From contig JAHFCT010000012.1 in NCBI GenBank assembly GCA_023249375.1, positions 17,813-81,812 of the forward strand: DNA of 64,000 nucleotides, given 5' to 3'. The notes beneath the pieces were generated by a model. The model had not been told where the DNA came from. It was given only the letters and a program-made list of their open reading frames with translations, and ran no database searches. Source of the DNA: Gemmatimonadota bacterium (GTDB lineage: Bacteria; Gemmatimonadota; Gemmatimonadetes; Gemmatimonadales; Gemmatimonadaceae). This document shows, piece by piece, positions 1 through 9,829 of the stretch. The stretch's first letter is position 1, and each line of letters begins with the position of its first letter. Position numbers and translations under genes: made by a program.

Positions 1-1314
1 CACCGCGCCCTTGGGTCCCATCACCGCAATCTCGGCCGTCGGCCACGCCACGTTGAAGTCGCCGCGGATGTGTTTGGAACTCATCACGTCATAGGCGCCG
101 CCATACGCCTTGCGCGTAATGACCGTGAGCTTGGGCACGGTTGCTTCGCAGTACGCGTAGAGCAGTTTGGCGCCGTGTTTGATGATGCCGCCGTGCTCCT
201 GCGCCACGCCCGGCAGAAAGCCCGGCACGTCCTCGAACGTCACCACCGGAATGTTGAACGCGTCACAGAAGCGGATGAAGCGCGCCGCCTTGGTGCTGGC
301 ATTGATATCGAGCACGCCGGCGAGCACCGCCGGCTGGTTGGCGACGATCCCGACCGAGAAGCCGCCGAGGTGCGCGAAGCCGCAGAGGATATTCCCTGCG
401 TACTCCTTGTGCACCTCAAGGAACTCACCGTCGTCGACGACGCGCGAAATCACACCGTGCATGTCGTACGGCTTGCTCGGATGGTCGGGGACGACGTCGA
501 GCAGCGCCTCGTCGCGGCGGTCGCGCGGGTCGGACGACGCGCCGCGCGGCGGCGCCTCCACATTGTTGGCGGGGAGAAACCGCATCAGGTCGCGAATGCC
601 CTGCAGGCAGGCGAGTTCGCTGTCGCACGTGAAGTGCGACACGCCGGACGTGGCGCCGTGGGTGTCGGCGCCGCCGAGTGCCTCCATCGTGACGTCTTCG
701 TGGGTCACCGTCTTCACGACGTTGGGTCCGGTCACGAACATGTAGCTCGTGTGCCGGGTCATGAAGACAAAGTCGGTGATGGCCGGCGAGTACACCGCCC
801 CGCCCGCGCAGGGCCCAAGTATGGCAGAGATCTGCGGCACGACACCCGACGCCAGCGTATTGCGCAGGAAGATCTCGGCGTAGCCGCCTAGCGACACGAC
901 GCCTTCCTGGATGCGCGCGCCGCCCGAGTCGTTAAGGCCGATCACGGGCGCGCCGTTACGCACCGCAAGATCCATCACCTTGCAGATCTTCTCGGCGAAC
1001 GCCTCGCTCAGCGAGCCGCCGAAGACGGTGAAGTCCTGCGAGAAGACGTAGACGAGCCGGCCATCGATGCGCCCGGAGCCGGTAACGACGCCGTCGCCAT
1101 AGTAATGCTGATCCTCGAGCCCGAAGTCGTGCGACCGGTGGACGACGAAGCGGTCGAGTTCGACGAAGGAGCCGTCATCAAGCAGCAGGTCGAGCCGCTC
1201 CCTGGCCGACAGCTTGCCCTTGTCGTGCTGGGCCTGCAGGCGCTTGGCGCCGCCGCCCAGCTCGGACTCGGCGCGCCGGCGCTCGAGGAGATCGAGTTTT
1301 TCGCGCATGCTCAT
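1..1314 (-). CDS. pccB: Acyl-CoA (propionyl-CoA type) carboxylase, carboxyltransferase beta subunit, partial
   Basis: The biotin-dependent carboxyltransferase half moves CO2 from carboxybiotin to propionyl- or acetyl-CoA. The open frame covers 438 codons and runs off the left edge, so the C-terminus is missing (the family is about 510-530 residues). Visible family signatures are an N-terminal [13 protein letters not shown] stretch, [18 protein letters not shown], the acyl-CoA pocket [20 protein letters not shown], the oxyanion-region [12 protein letters not shown], and near the edge the biotin-pocket [16 protein letters not shown] and [14 protein letters not shown]. Two in-frame ATGs lie at 1314 and 1308; AGGG just upstream suits either. 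Substrate preference (propionyl versus acetyl) cannot be read with certainty. Confidence 0.93.
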   Translation of the reverse strand, partial: MSMREKLDLLERRRAESELGGGAKRLQAQHDKGKLSARERLDLLLDDGSFVELDRFVVHRSHDFGLEDQHYYGDGVVTGSGRIDGRLVYVFSQDFTVFGGSLSEAFAEKICKVMDLAVRNGAPVIGLNDSGGARIQEGVVSLGGYAEIFLRNTLASGVVPQISAILGPCAGGAVYSPAITDFVFMTRHTSYMFVTGPNVVKTVTHEDVTMEALGGADTHGATSGVSHFTCDSELACLQGIRDLMRFLPANNVEAPPRGASSDPRDRRDEALLDVVPDHPSKPYDMHGVISRVVDDGEFLEVHKEYAGNILCGFAHLGGFSVGIVANQPAVLAGVLDINASTKAARFIRFCDAFNIPVVTFEDVPGFLPGVAQEHGGIIKHGAKLLYAYCEATVPKLTVITRKAYGGAYDVMSSKHIRGDFNVAWPTAEIAVMGPKGAV

Positions 1315-1368
1315 GTCCCTAAACAAACGCCCAACGCCGCGTGGGGAAAGGTCGGCGGGTGGCGGCGG

Positions 1369-1415
1369 GCGCGCGGCAAGCGCGCGGCCGGCGCGCGGCA
1401 GGCGCGCGGCGGTCA
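1369..1415. repeat. Short GC tandem repeat upstream of pccB
   Basis: Four imperfect copies of a 10-12 base unit containing GCGCGCGGC lie between the divergent pccB and TonB-domain genes. The rest of the 1315-1560 gap shows no gene; it must hold the two divergent promoters, but I see no convincing -35/-10 pair. Confidence 0.5.
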
Positions 1416-1560
1416 ACGACGTCGCGAAATGTGACGGTAGGATAGCCGGCAGTGACCCTGATGTTCAAATAACGGGCACCGGAGGCTCAAGTCAGGCGAA
1501 CGCAGACCGAAAATCAGAATTGGGATGACCCCAACCGACCGCCATGGAGGGCACGAGGAT

Positions 1561-1977
1561 ATGGAACACACTGTCGCAGTACCCCGCACGACGCGGGCAT
1601 TTTGGGGATTGCTGGCCGCCACCGCGTTGCTCCTGATCCCGACGATCGGACGCGCGCAGGACGCCACGAAGATCTATGAGCTGAGCGAAGTGGAGACGAT
1701 GCCGAAACTGTCGTCGACCGCGTTTATGGCGCGCATCGTGCAAGAGGCGTATCCGGCCTCGCTGCGGAGGGCAGGTGTCGGCGGCGCCGTGCAGATGGAG
1801 TTCGTCGTGGATGAAAAAGGCAAAGTGGATGCGTCGTCCGTCGACGCCATCTCGAATGTTCCGCTGCTCGTCACGGCGGCCAAGGAAGTGGCGCCGAAGC
1901 TCGAGTTCGTGCCGGCCAAGATCAAGGGCACCGCGGTGAAGTCACGCGTGGTGCTGCCGCTGATCTTCAAACCGTAG
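1561..1977 (+). CDS. Secreted TonB C-terminal domain protein
   Basis: This is a 138-residue protein with an N-terminal signal or anchor helix (about residues 11-31, ending GRAQ) followed directly by a TonB C-terminal fold (about 60-138: YPASLRRAGVGGAVQMEF, a VDEKGKVD turn, and the closing strand VVLPLIFKP). It lacks the proline-rich spacer and long periplasmic arm of a true TonB, so it may be a periplasmic TonB-like domain rather than a working energy transducer. The ATG at 1561 is preferred because GGAGGG lies 9 bases upstream; an earlier ATG at 1525 would give a longer, less signal-like N-terminus. It stands alone, divergent from pccB. Confidence 0.8.
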   Translation: MEHTVAVPRTTRAFWGLLAATALLLIPTIGRAQDATKIYELSEVETMPKLSSTAFMARIVQEAYPASLRRAGVGGAVQMEFVVDEKGKVDASSVDAISNVPLLVTAAKEVAPKLEFVPAKIKGTAVKSRVVLPLIFKP

Positions 1978-2055
1978 TCATTGGCAGGGCGATGGCGGTG
2001 GCGGGCGTCACGCTTCGGCGCGGCGCCCGCGAGGGTTGCGCACAAGGCCCGGCGC

Positions 2056-4038
2056 TTAGGGTGAGCGCTCGAATCCCACGCCGTCGAGCAGCACCGTGCC
2101 GGTTTCGCTGCGGTCGAACACGAATCGCACGGTGCGCACCTTGGACGCCGTGAACCCTGGCACCTTCTGTTCGAGCGCTGCCAGCGGCACGGCGTATCGC
2201 GTCAGCACCTGGTCGTAGTCTCGCGACGCGGCGCCGAACCTCTTCTCACTGCGCGCCCACTTGTAGAGCCGAATGGTCAGCGGCGGCGGCAGCGGCGCGA
2301 GATCCGACAGCGCGACGGATGCCGTGACGCCATCGCTCGTCTCGAGTTCGATGCGGAAGTCGAGCACCGTCACGGAATCCTTGTTTGATTTCGCACGCGG
2401 CTTCGCGCGGCTGCTGTCTGGCGCGCTGCGCGCCGGCTTCGCCTTCGCGCTATCCGGCGGCGCGCCACTCGAATCGGATCTTCCGCCGCGCAGCCACGAG
2501 GGGAGCCAGCCAAACCGCGGCGCCTTTGGCATCGGCCCAACGCCGGGAGCCGTATCGGAGGCGGCAAGCGCTTTGGGCTTATCGCTCTCACTTTCCGTCT
2601 CGAAGACCAGCGCGCTCTGCGCATCAACCGGCAGCGCCGCCGCCACGGAATCGGGCCAGCGCACTTCGTACCGCGCCGCCGGATCGGTGGCGCGCCGCTT
2701 GGCCCAGCCCAGACGCACGACGTGGTTTTCGTACGGCGAGTTGCCGCGCGAGCGCATGCTGAGGCCGAGTTCGCGCCACGTCGCTAGTCCGGAACCCGCG
2801 AGTCGCACGCCCGGCACCGACCCGGTCGTGACGTCCACGTCTTCTTCGAAGCTGGCCAGGCGACGGGTGCTCGGATCCTCGTAGCGCGTCAGGTAGATGG
2901 TGCGCGGCAGCCAGCTGCCGCCGCGGCGCGCGTCGCGGAAAAGGGGCTCGTACCCCGCCGCCCCGCGCAGCGTGAGATCGAGAAAGGCGCTGATGAAGAC
3001 TTTCCCCGCCTGCCGCTGCTCCTCGCCCGCGAGCAGGTTCTTCTTCTGGAGCAGCAGGCCGAGTTCAGGGCCGACATTGCTCGACCCCCAGACGGTGTTG
3101 AACTGGCCGTGATTGGCGCGATAGATGTAGATGGCCGACTTGCGCCATACCCCCGGCTTGGTGAACTGAATGCGCTGGAACTGCCGCTGCCCCATGAACG
3201 TCGAGACATCGGCGTCGTGCGCGCCATGAAGCACCAGGTAGTTGATGTCGGTGAGTGGCGTGCCCTGGTCCGCCGGGCGGTACTGGCCATCCACCGGCGC
3301 GATCGCGACCAGCGTCTTGATGTCGAAGCCGAAGTTGAAGATCACCCGTGCATCGTCGGGATAGCGCGGCAGGCGGTTGAACGCGGCCGCGACGGCAATG
3401 GCCTCGCCGCCGCGCGAGTGACCCATCAGCGCAATGCGGGAGAGGTCAACCTTGTGGTAGAGCGGCGACGCGCTGTCCGCGTTGAAGCGCCGCCACGCGA
3501 CGAGATGCTCCAACAGCATCCAGCCGCGCGCATCGTTCTCGCCGCGCAGGTTGCCGTTGAGAAAGTTCTCGTCCACCGACGCGAGAATGTACCCGCGACT
3601 GGCGAGCAGTTCGCCAAGGTAGGCGTAACCCGGGTCGGAGTACTGCTTCATGTCGTGATTGCCGTGCACGATGAGCACGAGCGGAAATGGCCCCTGCCCC
3701 TCGGGATACCAGACGCGCCCGTTGACCGGCAGCCGTTTGCCGTCGAACCCCCAGTACTTCCAGCGCGCCTTGAGCAGTTTGGCGTCAGCGCCTTTGATGA
3801 ACGGCGTGCCGTTGACGACGGGGGTCTTGAGGCTGACGGAGTCGCGGTACTCGGCGCGGCGTTTGTCGGTGCCGCTGCCGTAGAACAGCCGACGCACGAT
3901 GAACGCACCCGGCCGCGAGGGATCGGAGGCATTGATACCGCTCGAGGCGTCCGGCGCAAAACGCGAGGGATCGACGAGCCGGCTCGGCTGATAGCAGGCA
4001 GCCGCACCGATGGCGGCGAGGACGACGAGCGTACGCAT
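2056..4038 (-). CDS. Lipoprotein alpha/beta hydrolase (esterase-like)
   Basis: A 660-residue protein starts at the ATG at 4038 with a lipobox signal (MRTLVVLAAIGAAAC), so it is predicted to be lipid-anchored outside the cytoplasm. The alpha/beta-hydrolase core is visible: PLVLIVHGNHD as the oxyanion-hole strand and GHSRGGEA as the nucleophile elbow (Ser about 208). The C-terminal third has a low-complexity Ala/Pro/Ser/Lys stretch and a final beta-rich region ending in a predicted ligand-binding-like fold. It resembles the PET-hydrolase/dienelactone-hydrolase type, but the substrate is unknown. Longer upstream readings add a sequence without a signal and run over the rpsA terminator, so they are not used. 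Confidence 0.85.
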   Translation of the reverse strand: MRTLVVLAAIGAAACYQPSRLVDPSRFAPDASSGINASDPSRPGAFIVRRLFYGSGTDKRRAEYRDSVSLKTPVVNGTPFIKGADAKLLKARWKYWGFDGKRLPVNGRVWYPEGQGPFPLVLIVHGNHDMKQYSDPGYAYLGELLASRGYILASVDENFLNGNLRGENDARGWMLLEHLVAWRRFNADSASPLYHKVDLSRIALMGHSRGGEAIAVAAAFNRLPRYPDDARVIFNFGFDIKTLVAIAPVDGQYRPADQGTPLTDINYLVLHGAHDADVSTFMGQRQFQRIQFTKPGVWRKSAIYIYRANHGQFNTVWGSSNVGPELGLLLQKKNLLAGEEQRQAGKVFISAFLDLTLRGAAGYEPLFRDARRGGSWLPRTIYLTRYEDPSTRRLASFEEDVDVTTGSVPGVRLAGSGLATWRELGLSMRSRGNSPYENHVVRLGWAKRRATDPAARYEVRWPDSVAAALPVDAQSALVFETESESDKPKALAASDTAPGVGPMPKAPRFGWLPSWLRGGRSDSSGAPPDSAKAKPARSAPDSSRAKPRAKSNKDSVTVLDFRIELETSDGVTASVALSDLAPLPPPLTIRLYKWARSEKRFGAASRDYDQVLTRYAVPLAALEQKVPGFTASKVRTVRFVFDRSETGTVLLDGVGFERSP

Positions 4039-4085
4039 GGGCACGAAGCCTATCTTGGCGTGCGTTGCGCTGGAAGGGCGCAAGA

Positions 4086-4120
4086 CGAACCCCCACCCGG
4101 CAGCGCCGGGTGGGGGTTCG
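4086..4120 (-). terminator. Perfect 16-bp hairpin after rpsA
   Basis: The arms 4086-4101 and 4105-4120 are exactly complementary with a three-base loop. The hairpin lies 15 bases past the rpsA stop on the minus strand and just ahead of the hydrolase start. There is no U-tract, so it may be a transcription end, an RNA-stabilising 3' structure, or a block to read-through into the hydrolase gene. Confidence 0.75.
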
Positions 4121-4135
4121 TCGACTGCACAGCGA

Positions 4136-5959
4136 CTACGCCTCGTCGGCTTCGTCGAGCACGGCCGACAGATCGGCCGGGATCTCCGGCACCGCATCGC
4201 CTTCCTCGGTGTGCACCTTGGACGGCTCGGCGGGGCGCTCCTGCCCTTCCGGAATGTTCGTCACGGTCAGCACGATGCGGCGATGGATGGGATCGACCTC
4301 GAGCACGCGCAGGTCGAGCGCCATCTTCTCCCACGCGATTTCCGCGGGGCTCTGGATCGTCTTGCCCGTGATGTTCAGCTGCGAGATCGGCACGAAGCCC
4401 TCGATGTCGTTGCCGACATCGACGACCACGCCCTTCTCCATCAGGCGCACCACGTGGCCCTTGAGCTCGGTGCCGACCGGATAGGTCTCGCCGATCTTCA
4501 GCCACGGATCTTCCTCGGCCTGCTTGAGGCCGAGCGAGATGCGCTTGTTGTCGCTGTCGATGTTGAGGATCACCACGTCGACCGCGTCGCCCTTCTTGAC
4601 CACTTCCGAGGGATGCTGGACGCGCTTGGTCCAGGACATGTCGGAGATGTGGATGAGCCCGTCGATGCCCGGCTCGATTTCGACGAACGCGCCGAACGAG
4701 GTCAGGTTGCGGACCTTGCCGTTGATGCGCGTGCCCACCGGGTACTTGAGCGGCAGCACCATCCACGGATCCTGCTCGGTCTGCTTCATGCCGAGCGAGA
4801 TCTTCTCTTCGTTCGGATCGACCTTGAGCACCACGGCCTCGATGGCCTCGCCGATGCTGACGAGCTTCGAGGGGTGGCGGACGTTGCGCGTCCAGCTCAT
4901 CTCGCTGATGTGCACCAGGCCTTCGATGCCCGGCTCGAGCTCGATGAAGGCACCGTAGTTGGTGATTGAGACGACCTTGCCCGAGACGCGCGTGCCGACC
5001 GGGTACTTGGCGGCGACGTCCTTCCACGGATAGGCCTGAAGCTGCTTGAGGCCGAGCGAAATGCGCTCGCGCTCCCAGTCGATGTCGAGGACCTTGATCT
5101 CGAGCTCGGCGCCGATGGCGACCATCTCGCTCGGGTGCTGAATGCGGCCCCACGACATGTCGGTGATGTGGAGCAGGCCGTCCACGCCGCCGAGGTCGAT
5201 GAACGCCCCGAAGTCGGTGATGTTCTTGACGACGCCCTTGCGCACCTGGTCCTTCTGGAGCTCCTTCATCAGCTTCTCGCGCTTGCCGGCACGCTCGGTC
5301 TCGAGGATGACGCGGCGCGAGACGACGATGTTGCGGCGGCGCTTGTTGAGCTTGATGATCTTGAACTCGTACTTCTGGCCGAGCAGCTCGTCGATGTTCG
5401 GGACGCGGCGGAGCGCGATCTGCGACCCCGGGAGGAACGCATCGACGCCCATGAGGTCGACGACCACGCCACCCTTGATCTTCTTGACGAGCACGCCTTC
5501 CACCGGCTGGTCGGACTCGTACGCGACGCGGATCTTCTCCCACACGCGCATGAAGTCGGCTTTCTTCTTGGACAGGACGACCGAACCTTCCTGGTCTTCG
5601 AGGTGCTCGAGGAGCACTTCGACTTCGTCGCCGGCCTTGAGGTCCGGCATGTCCTTGAACTCTTCGAGCGGGATGGAGCCTTCGGACTTGAAGCCGATGT
5701 CGAGGACGACGAGGTTGTCGCGGATCTCGAGCACCACGGACTTGACGATCTCGCCTTCTTCAATGGAAGCGAGCGTGCCGTTGTACAGATCCATCATCGC
5801 TTCGTAGTCGGAGGACGTGTACTCGTCTTCCTCGTAGAGCTCCGGGCGGCGATTCGCGAGCGGGCGCAGCACGGCCTTCTGGGCCATGCGCTTTTCACGC
5901 TCGATCATTTGCGGGGTGGCGGCCGGTGATGCGGCCACGGGTTCGACTTCAGTCGACAT
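4136..5959 (-). CDS. rpsA: 30S ribosomal protein S1
   Basis: S1 brings mRNA to the small ribosomal subunit. The 607-residue product has six S1 RNA-binding repeats after a roughly 70-residue acidic N-terminal part. Repeats 3-5 are the best conserved, each with the pattern GAFI/V-(E/D)-...-G(L/I)-HI(T/S)(E/D)MSW. Repeats 1, 2 and 6 are more divergent (for example GFVPISQLN in the last), as is usual for the ribosome-binding end and the tail. The gene follows cmk by 173 bases, the common cmk-rpsA order, and ends at a strong hairpin. Confidence 0.97.
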   Translation of the reverse strand: MSTEVEPVAASPAATPQMIEREKRMAQKAVLRPLANRRPELYEEDEYTSSDYEAMMDLYNGTLASIEEGEIVKSVVLEIRDNLVVLDIGFKSEGSIPLEEFKDMPDLKAGDEVEVLLEHLEDQEGSVVLSKKKADFMRVWEKIRVAYESDQPVEGVLVKKIKGGVVVDLMGVDAFLPGSQIALRRVPNIDELLGQKYEFKIIKLNKRRRNIVVSRRVILETERAGKREKLMKELQKDQVRKGVVKNITDFGAFIDLGGVDGLLHITDMSWGRIQHPSEMVAIGAELEIKVLDIDWERERISLGLKQLQAYPWKDVAAKYPVGTRVSGKVVSITNYGAFIELEPGIEGLVHISEMSWTRNVRHPSKLVSIGEAIEAVVLKVDPNEEKISLGMKQTEQDPWMVLPLKYPVGTRINGKVRNLTSFGAFVEIEPGIDGLIHISDMSWTKRVQHPSEVVKKGDAVDVVILNIDSDNKRISLGLKQAEEDPWLKIGETYPVGTELKGHVVRLMEKGVVVDVGNDIEGFVPISQLNITGKTIQSPAEIAWEKMALDLRVLEVDPIHRRIVLTVTNIPEGQERPAEPSKVHTEEGDAVPEIPADLSAVLDEADEA

Positions 5960-6115
5960 GTGTCGGTTGGACGCGGATTTCTGCGGCTCGCCGCGCGCGA
6001 GGATGCGGGTGGTTGTTTCCCGGAAGACGAGGGCGTAGTGGCCGTCGAGGTCCCGAGTCTCGCCATTCGACGAGAGCCAAGAAATATGGCCGCTCTCCGC
6101 CCTGTAGGCAAGGTG

Positions 6116-6142
6116 GCGGCGGGGCTGAAGCCCTACCGCCGC
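6116..6142. repeat. Hairpin overlapping the cmk stop codon
   Basis: The minus strand can fold as GCGGCG, bulge GTA, GGGCT, loop TC, AGCCC, CGCCGC. The bulge contains the cmk stop codon. It looks like a REP-type palindrome (core GGGCTTCAGCCC) but only one copy is seen here. The rest of 5960-6115 shows nothing clear apart from the presumed rpsA leader. Confidence 0.45.
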
Positions 6143-6807
6143 TGTTCGGCCAGGGACACGATCCGCCCGACCTGCTCGTCCTGGCTGATGCCGGTGGTGT
6201 CAATCCAGACGGCGTCGGCCGCGGGCTGCGTCTGTTCGCGGTCCTTGAGGTCGCGCGCCTCGAGATCGGCGGTCTCCGCGGCCAGTTCGTCCGGCGTGGG
6301 CCCGCGCCCGAGACGCTGCAGCACGCGCCGGCGCGCACGCTCCTCCGGAAGCGCCACCAGCCAGACCTTGAGCCGGGCATCGGGGAAGACCGCCGTTCCC
6401 ATGTCGCGTCCATCGACGACGATTTCGTGTGATGCGGCCGTGGAGCGAACCATCGCGTTCACCCACGCGCGCACGTGGGGCATCTTGGCAACGAGGCTCA
6501 CCTGGCCCGTCACCGCTTCGCCGCGGATTTCGGCTTCGCACTCTGCGCCGTCGAGCCGCGGCACGAAACTCGTTTCGCCGGGCACGAGCGTCACGTGGCA
6601 CGCGGCGTCGAGCACCGATTGCTCCGTCCACAGCTCGGGGGCCTCGCCGCCCCGCATTTGGGATGCCGTGACCGTGCGATAGAGCGTGCCGCTGTCGACG
6701 TGGCGCATGCCGAGCCTCGCCGCCACCAGCTTGGCCGTGCTCGACTTGCCCGATGCCGCCGGGCCATCGATGGTGACTACGAGCGGGGACCGATCAAACG
6801 ACGACAC
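6133..6807 (-). CDS. cmk: Cytidylate kinase
   Basis: Phosphorylates CMP/dCMP with ATP. The product is 224 residues, the normal length. The P-loop GPAASGKSS is near residue 15, followed by the CMP-binding DSGTLYR. VDGRDMGTAVFPDA and a lid segment rich in Arg (LPEERARRRVLQRL) complete the family pattern. The start is a GTG at 6807, 14 bases inside the end of aroA, with GGAG seven to eight bases ahead; longer readings at ATG 7020 would be out of frame with aroA and have no homologous sequence. It is coupled to aroA and followed by rpsA. Confidence 0.95.
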   Translation of the reverse strand: MSSFDRSPLVVTIDGPAASGKSSTAKLVAARLGMRHVDSGTLYRTVTASQMRGGEAPELWTEQSVLDAACHVTLVPGETSFVPRLDGAECEAEIRGEAVTGQVSLVAKMPHVRAWVNAMVRSTAASHEIVVDGRDMGTAVFPDARLKVWLVALPEERARRRVLQRLGRGPTPDELAAETADLEARDLKDREQTQPAADAVWIDTTGISQDEQVGRIVSLAEQRR

Positions 6808-8110
6808 GCGACAGCTCCTCCCAGAACGTTGGAAATGACACCGCGGCGCAGTCCGGGTCGTCCACGGTGATCGCACTTCCAGGAATGGCCCCGAGCACGC
6901 CGAACGCCATCGCAATGCGGTGATCCGCGTGGGTGGCGACGCGGCCGGCGAACGGCCGCCGTCCCGTGCCGCGCACGACAAAACCGTCCGGCAATTCCTC
7001 GGCGTCCGCGCCCACGGCACGCAAGTTGTTCACGATCGCGGCGATGCGATCGCTCTCCTTGACGCGCAGCTCGCTCGCGCCCGTCACCCGCGTTTCGCCG
7101 TCGGCGCACGCGGCGACGCAGGCAAGCACCGGCAGTTCATCAACGAGCGAAGGCACTTCGCCGCCATCGATGACGACCCCGCGCAGCGCGCCGGGGGTCA
7201 CGACGACGCGCGCGACGTCCTCCCCGCCCTCGGCGCGCACGTTTTCGAAGGCGATCTTCGCCCCCATGCGCCGCAGGACGCCGAAGGCGCCGGCGCGCGT
7301 GGGATTGACGCACACGTCGTCGAGCGCGATCGAGCCATGATCGGCGATCGCGGCGAGCGCCGCGAAGAACGCCGCCGAGGACGGGTCGGCCGGCACCAGC
7401 TGGTCGGACGCGTCGAGCCGGGCGGTCGGCACGAGCGTCACGACATTCTCTTCGACGCGCAGATCGACGCCGCGCCCGGCGAACATGCGCTCGGTATGAT
7501 CGCGCGTTCGCTCCTGCTCGACGACTTCCACGGGGACATCGGCAACGAGTCCCGCCAGCAGAATCGCGCTCTTCACTTGGGCGCTCGCCGTTTCCATATG
7601 CCAGGTGAGCCCGCGGAGCGCGCCGCCGTGCACCGTCATCGGCAGGCCGTCGCCGCGAGCGTCGAAGTCGAAGCGCGCGCCCATCTGCGCGAGCGGCCGC
7701 GCCACGCGACCCATCGGGCGCCGGCTCAGGCTCGCGTCGCCAATGAAACGCCCGGCGAGCGGCGACCCGGCCACGATGCCCGCCATCAATCGCGTGGTGG
7801 TGCCGCTGTTGCCGCAGTCGAGGTCCACGCCCGGCCCGCGGAGCCCCCGCAGGCCGACGCCCTCGATGACGATGTCATCGCCAAGCGCCGGCACCGCAAC
7901 ACCGAGTGCGCGCAACACGCCCGCGGTACTGTGCACGTCGAGCGACTGGAGCACGCCGCGCACGCGCGACACACCGGCACCGAGCGCGCCGAGCATCAGC
8001 GCGCGGTGCGAAATGGACTTGTCGCCCGGAACGCGCAGGACGCCGTCTACACGCACGCGGCGCTCACCGGAGCCAGGCCTCGAGTGCCGTGGACGTGTCG
8101 GTCTTGTCAT
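6794..8110 (-). CDS. aroA: 3-phosphoshikimate 1-carboxyvinyltransferase (EPSP synthase)
   Basis: Sixth step of the shikimate pathway, joining PEP to shikimate-3-phosphate. The 438 residues show the substrate loop VPGDKSISHRALMLGAL near the N-terminus, the LDCGNSGTTTRLMAG motif, and KESDRIAAIVNNLRAVGA in the C-terminal half. A second signature, DHRIAMAFGVLG, lies near the end. The start overlaps the dapD end by 47 bases; a later start cannot be excluded because the first 18 residues are poorly conserved. It sits between dapD and cmk in the amino-acid operon. Confidence 0.96.
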   Translation of the reverse strand: MTRPTRPRHSRPGSGERRVRVDGVLRVPGDKSISHRALMLGALGAGVSRVRGVLQSLDVHSTAGVLRALGVAVPALGDDIVIEGVGLRGLRGPGVDLDCGNSGTTTRLMAGIVAGSPLAGRFIGDASLSRRPMGRVARPLAQMGARFDFDARGDGLPMTVHGGALRGLTWHMETASAQVKSAILLAGLVADVPVEVVEQERTRDHTERMFAGRGVDLRVEENVVTLVPTARLDASDQLVPADPSSAAFFAALAAIADHGSIALDDVCVNPTRAGAFGVLRRMGAKIAFENVRAEGGEDVARVVVTPGALRGVVIDGGEVPSLVDELPVLACVAACADGETRVTGASELRVKESDRIAAIVNNLRAVGADAEELPDGFVVRGTGRRPFAGRVATHADHRIAMAFGVLGAIPGSAITVDDPDCAAVSFPTFWEELSRVVV

Positions 8111-8939
8111 CGCGGTACTTCACGATCACGGGCGTTTGCAGCGAAATCCCCTGACCGTGCCCCCAACCCGCGGTGACCTGACGAGCCCCGGGAACGACGA
8201 CGGCGCCGGCCGGCACCTGCAGCACACCGCCGGCCGGCGCACGAATCACGCGCTCGTGGACGAGGTCGTAGATGGGCGTGCCGCGCGTCAGCACGACGCC
8301 GGCGGCGAGCACGGCGCGCGCCCGTACCACGGTCCCCTCGTACACACCGCAGTTGCCGCCGACGATCGCATCCGCCTCGATCACCACGGGCGAGGCATTC
8401 ACCGGCTCAAGCACGCCGCCAATCTGGGCCGCGGCGCTCACATGCACGCGCTCGCCAATCTGGGCGCACGAGCCGATGAGCGCGTGCGAGTCAATCATCG
8501 ACCCCGCGCCGACGTACGCGCCGACGTTCACGAACATCGGTGGCATGCAGACCACGCCCCGCGCCACGAACGCGCCGCGGCGAATGGACGACCCACCGGG
8601 GACGACGCGAATGCCGTCATCGAGTGTGAGTGCGCGCGTGGGATACGTGTGCTTGTCGAAGAACGTGAACGGCCGGCTCACTCGCGCGTCGCCGAGCACC
8701 GACTGATCCACCATGCGCCCGACGCGGAATCCGGCGAGGATGCCGCGCTTGACCCACGGCACGGCCACCCAGTGGTCGTGCTCATCGAGCACGGCCGCGC
8801 GCGCCACGCCGCGCTCGAGCGCCGTGAGCATCAGGTCGATGGTCTCTTCGGCGTCGTCCGGCATTCCGAGCTGTTGCGGAACGGCGAAGAGTGCGTCGAC
8901 GCGGTGCGCGAGCGCGACCAGATCGATGGTGGCATTCAT
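8064..8939 (-). CDS. dapD: 2,3,4,5-tetrahydropyridine-2,6-dicarboxylate N-succinyltransferase
   Basis: Succinylates tetrahydrodipicolinate in the diaminopimelate/lysine pathway. The 291-residue protein has a helical N-terminal part (about 1-100) and a left-handed beta-helix of hexapeptide repeats (about 105-250) including the motif FVNVGAYVGAGSMIDSHALI and GGVLEPVNASPVVIEA, typical of the proteobacterial trimeric enzyme. Its ATG overlaps the dapA stop as ATGA. Presence of dapD with a DapE-like gene in the same operon indicates the succinylase route. Confidence 0.94.
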   Translation of the reverse strand: MNATIDLVALAHRVDALFAVPQQLGMPDDAEETIDLMLTALERGVARAAVLDEHDHWVAVPWVKRGILAGFRVGRMVDQSVLGDARVSRPFTFFDKHTYPTRALTLDDGIRVVPGGSSIRRGAFVARGVVCMPPMFVNVGAYVGAGSMIDSHALIGSCAQIGERVHVSAAAQIGGVLEPVNASPVVIEADAIVGGNCGVYEGTVVRARAVLAAGVVLTRGTPIYDLVHERVIRAPAGGVLQVPAGAVVVPGARQVTAGWGHGQGISLQTPVIVKYRDDKTDTSTALEAWLR

Positions 8940-9829
8940 GAAAGCACGACTCCTGCGCTCGAGAGCGCGAGGCGCAATTGCGGTTCGTGCCGCGGGTCGA
9001 GCGGCACGAGCGGAAGGCGCAGCACATTGCCCATACGACCCATCAGCGCGAGCGCCGCCTTGATGGGCATGGGATTGGATTCAACAAACGCCGCCTCAAA
9101 AAGCGAGGCGAGCGAATCGTGAACGGCGCGCGTTGCCTCAACATCACCGCGCGACGCCTGCACGGTCAGTGCATGCATGGCGGCGGGCACCGCGTTGGAC
9201 ACGACGGAGATGACGCCGCTGCCGCCAAGGGACATCACTTCGGCAGTCAGTGAATCGTCGCCGGAGAGCACGGCAAAACCCAACGGACGGCCGCGAATGA
9301 TCTCGGCGATCTGCTCGATATTGCCCGACGCTTCCTTGGTGGCCACGATGTTGGGATGCTCGGCGAGCGCGAGCTGCGTCTCGGGCGTCATGTTGCTCGC
9401 CGTGCGTCCCGGCACGTTGTAGAGCACGACGGGCAGCGGCGCGGCGTCGGCCACGGCGCGGAAGTGCGCGACGAGCCCGCGCTGCGGCGGCTTGCTGTAC
9501 ATCGGCGAGACGTGCAGCAGGTGCGTGGCGCCGGCCGCGCCGAGCACCCGGGAGTTCTCGATGGCCACGGCGGTGTCGTTGCTGCCGGCCCCCGCAATCA
9601 CGGGCACGCGGCCGGCGACGGTCTCGGCGGTGATGGCGACGACGCGCTCACGCTCCGCGAGCGAGAGCGTCGCGGCTTCGCCGGTGGAGCCGACGGGAAC
9701 CACGGCGTCGATGCCCTGCTCCACCTGCCACGCGACAAGAGCACGCAGCGCGCGCTCGTCGACCTTGCCGTCAGGCGTGAAGGGCGTGACGAGCGCGGTG
9801 ATGGCGCCGCGCAGCGCACAGGCACCCAT
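8936..9829 (-). CDS. dapA: 4-hydroxy-tetrahydrodipicolinate synthase
   Basis: Condenses pyruvate with aspartate semialdehyde. The 297 residues form the class-I aldolase TIM barrel: GSTGEAATLSLAER for pyruvate binding, the Tyr in LYNVPGRT, and the Schiff-base Lys in IVATKEASGNIEQ. The length is normal. The gene overlaps dapB by one base (TGATG) and dapD by four bases (ATGA). Confidence 0.97.
   Translation of the reverse strand: MGACALRGAITALVTPFTPDGKVDERALRALVAWQVEQGIDAVVPVGSTGEAATLSLAERERVVAITAETVAGRVPVIAGAGSNDTAVAIENSRVLGAAGATHLLHVSPMYSKPPQRGLVAHFRAVADAAPLPVVLYNVPGRTASNMTPETQLALAEHPNIVATKEASGNIEQIAEIIRGRPLGFAVLSGDDSLTAEVMSLGGSGVISVVSNAVPAAMHALTVQASRGDVEATRAVHDSLASLFEAAFVESNPMPIKAALALMGRMGNVLRLPLVPLDPRHEPQLRLALSSAGVVLS

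Noticed and set aside
4050..5543. A 497-codon open frame inside rpsA on the minus strand
   Set aside because: Out of frame with S1, whose six repeats are unmistakable; its composition is that of a shadow.
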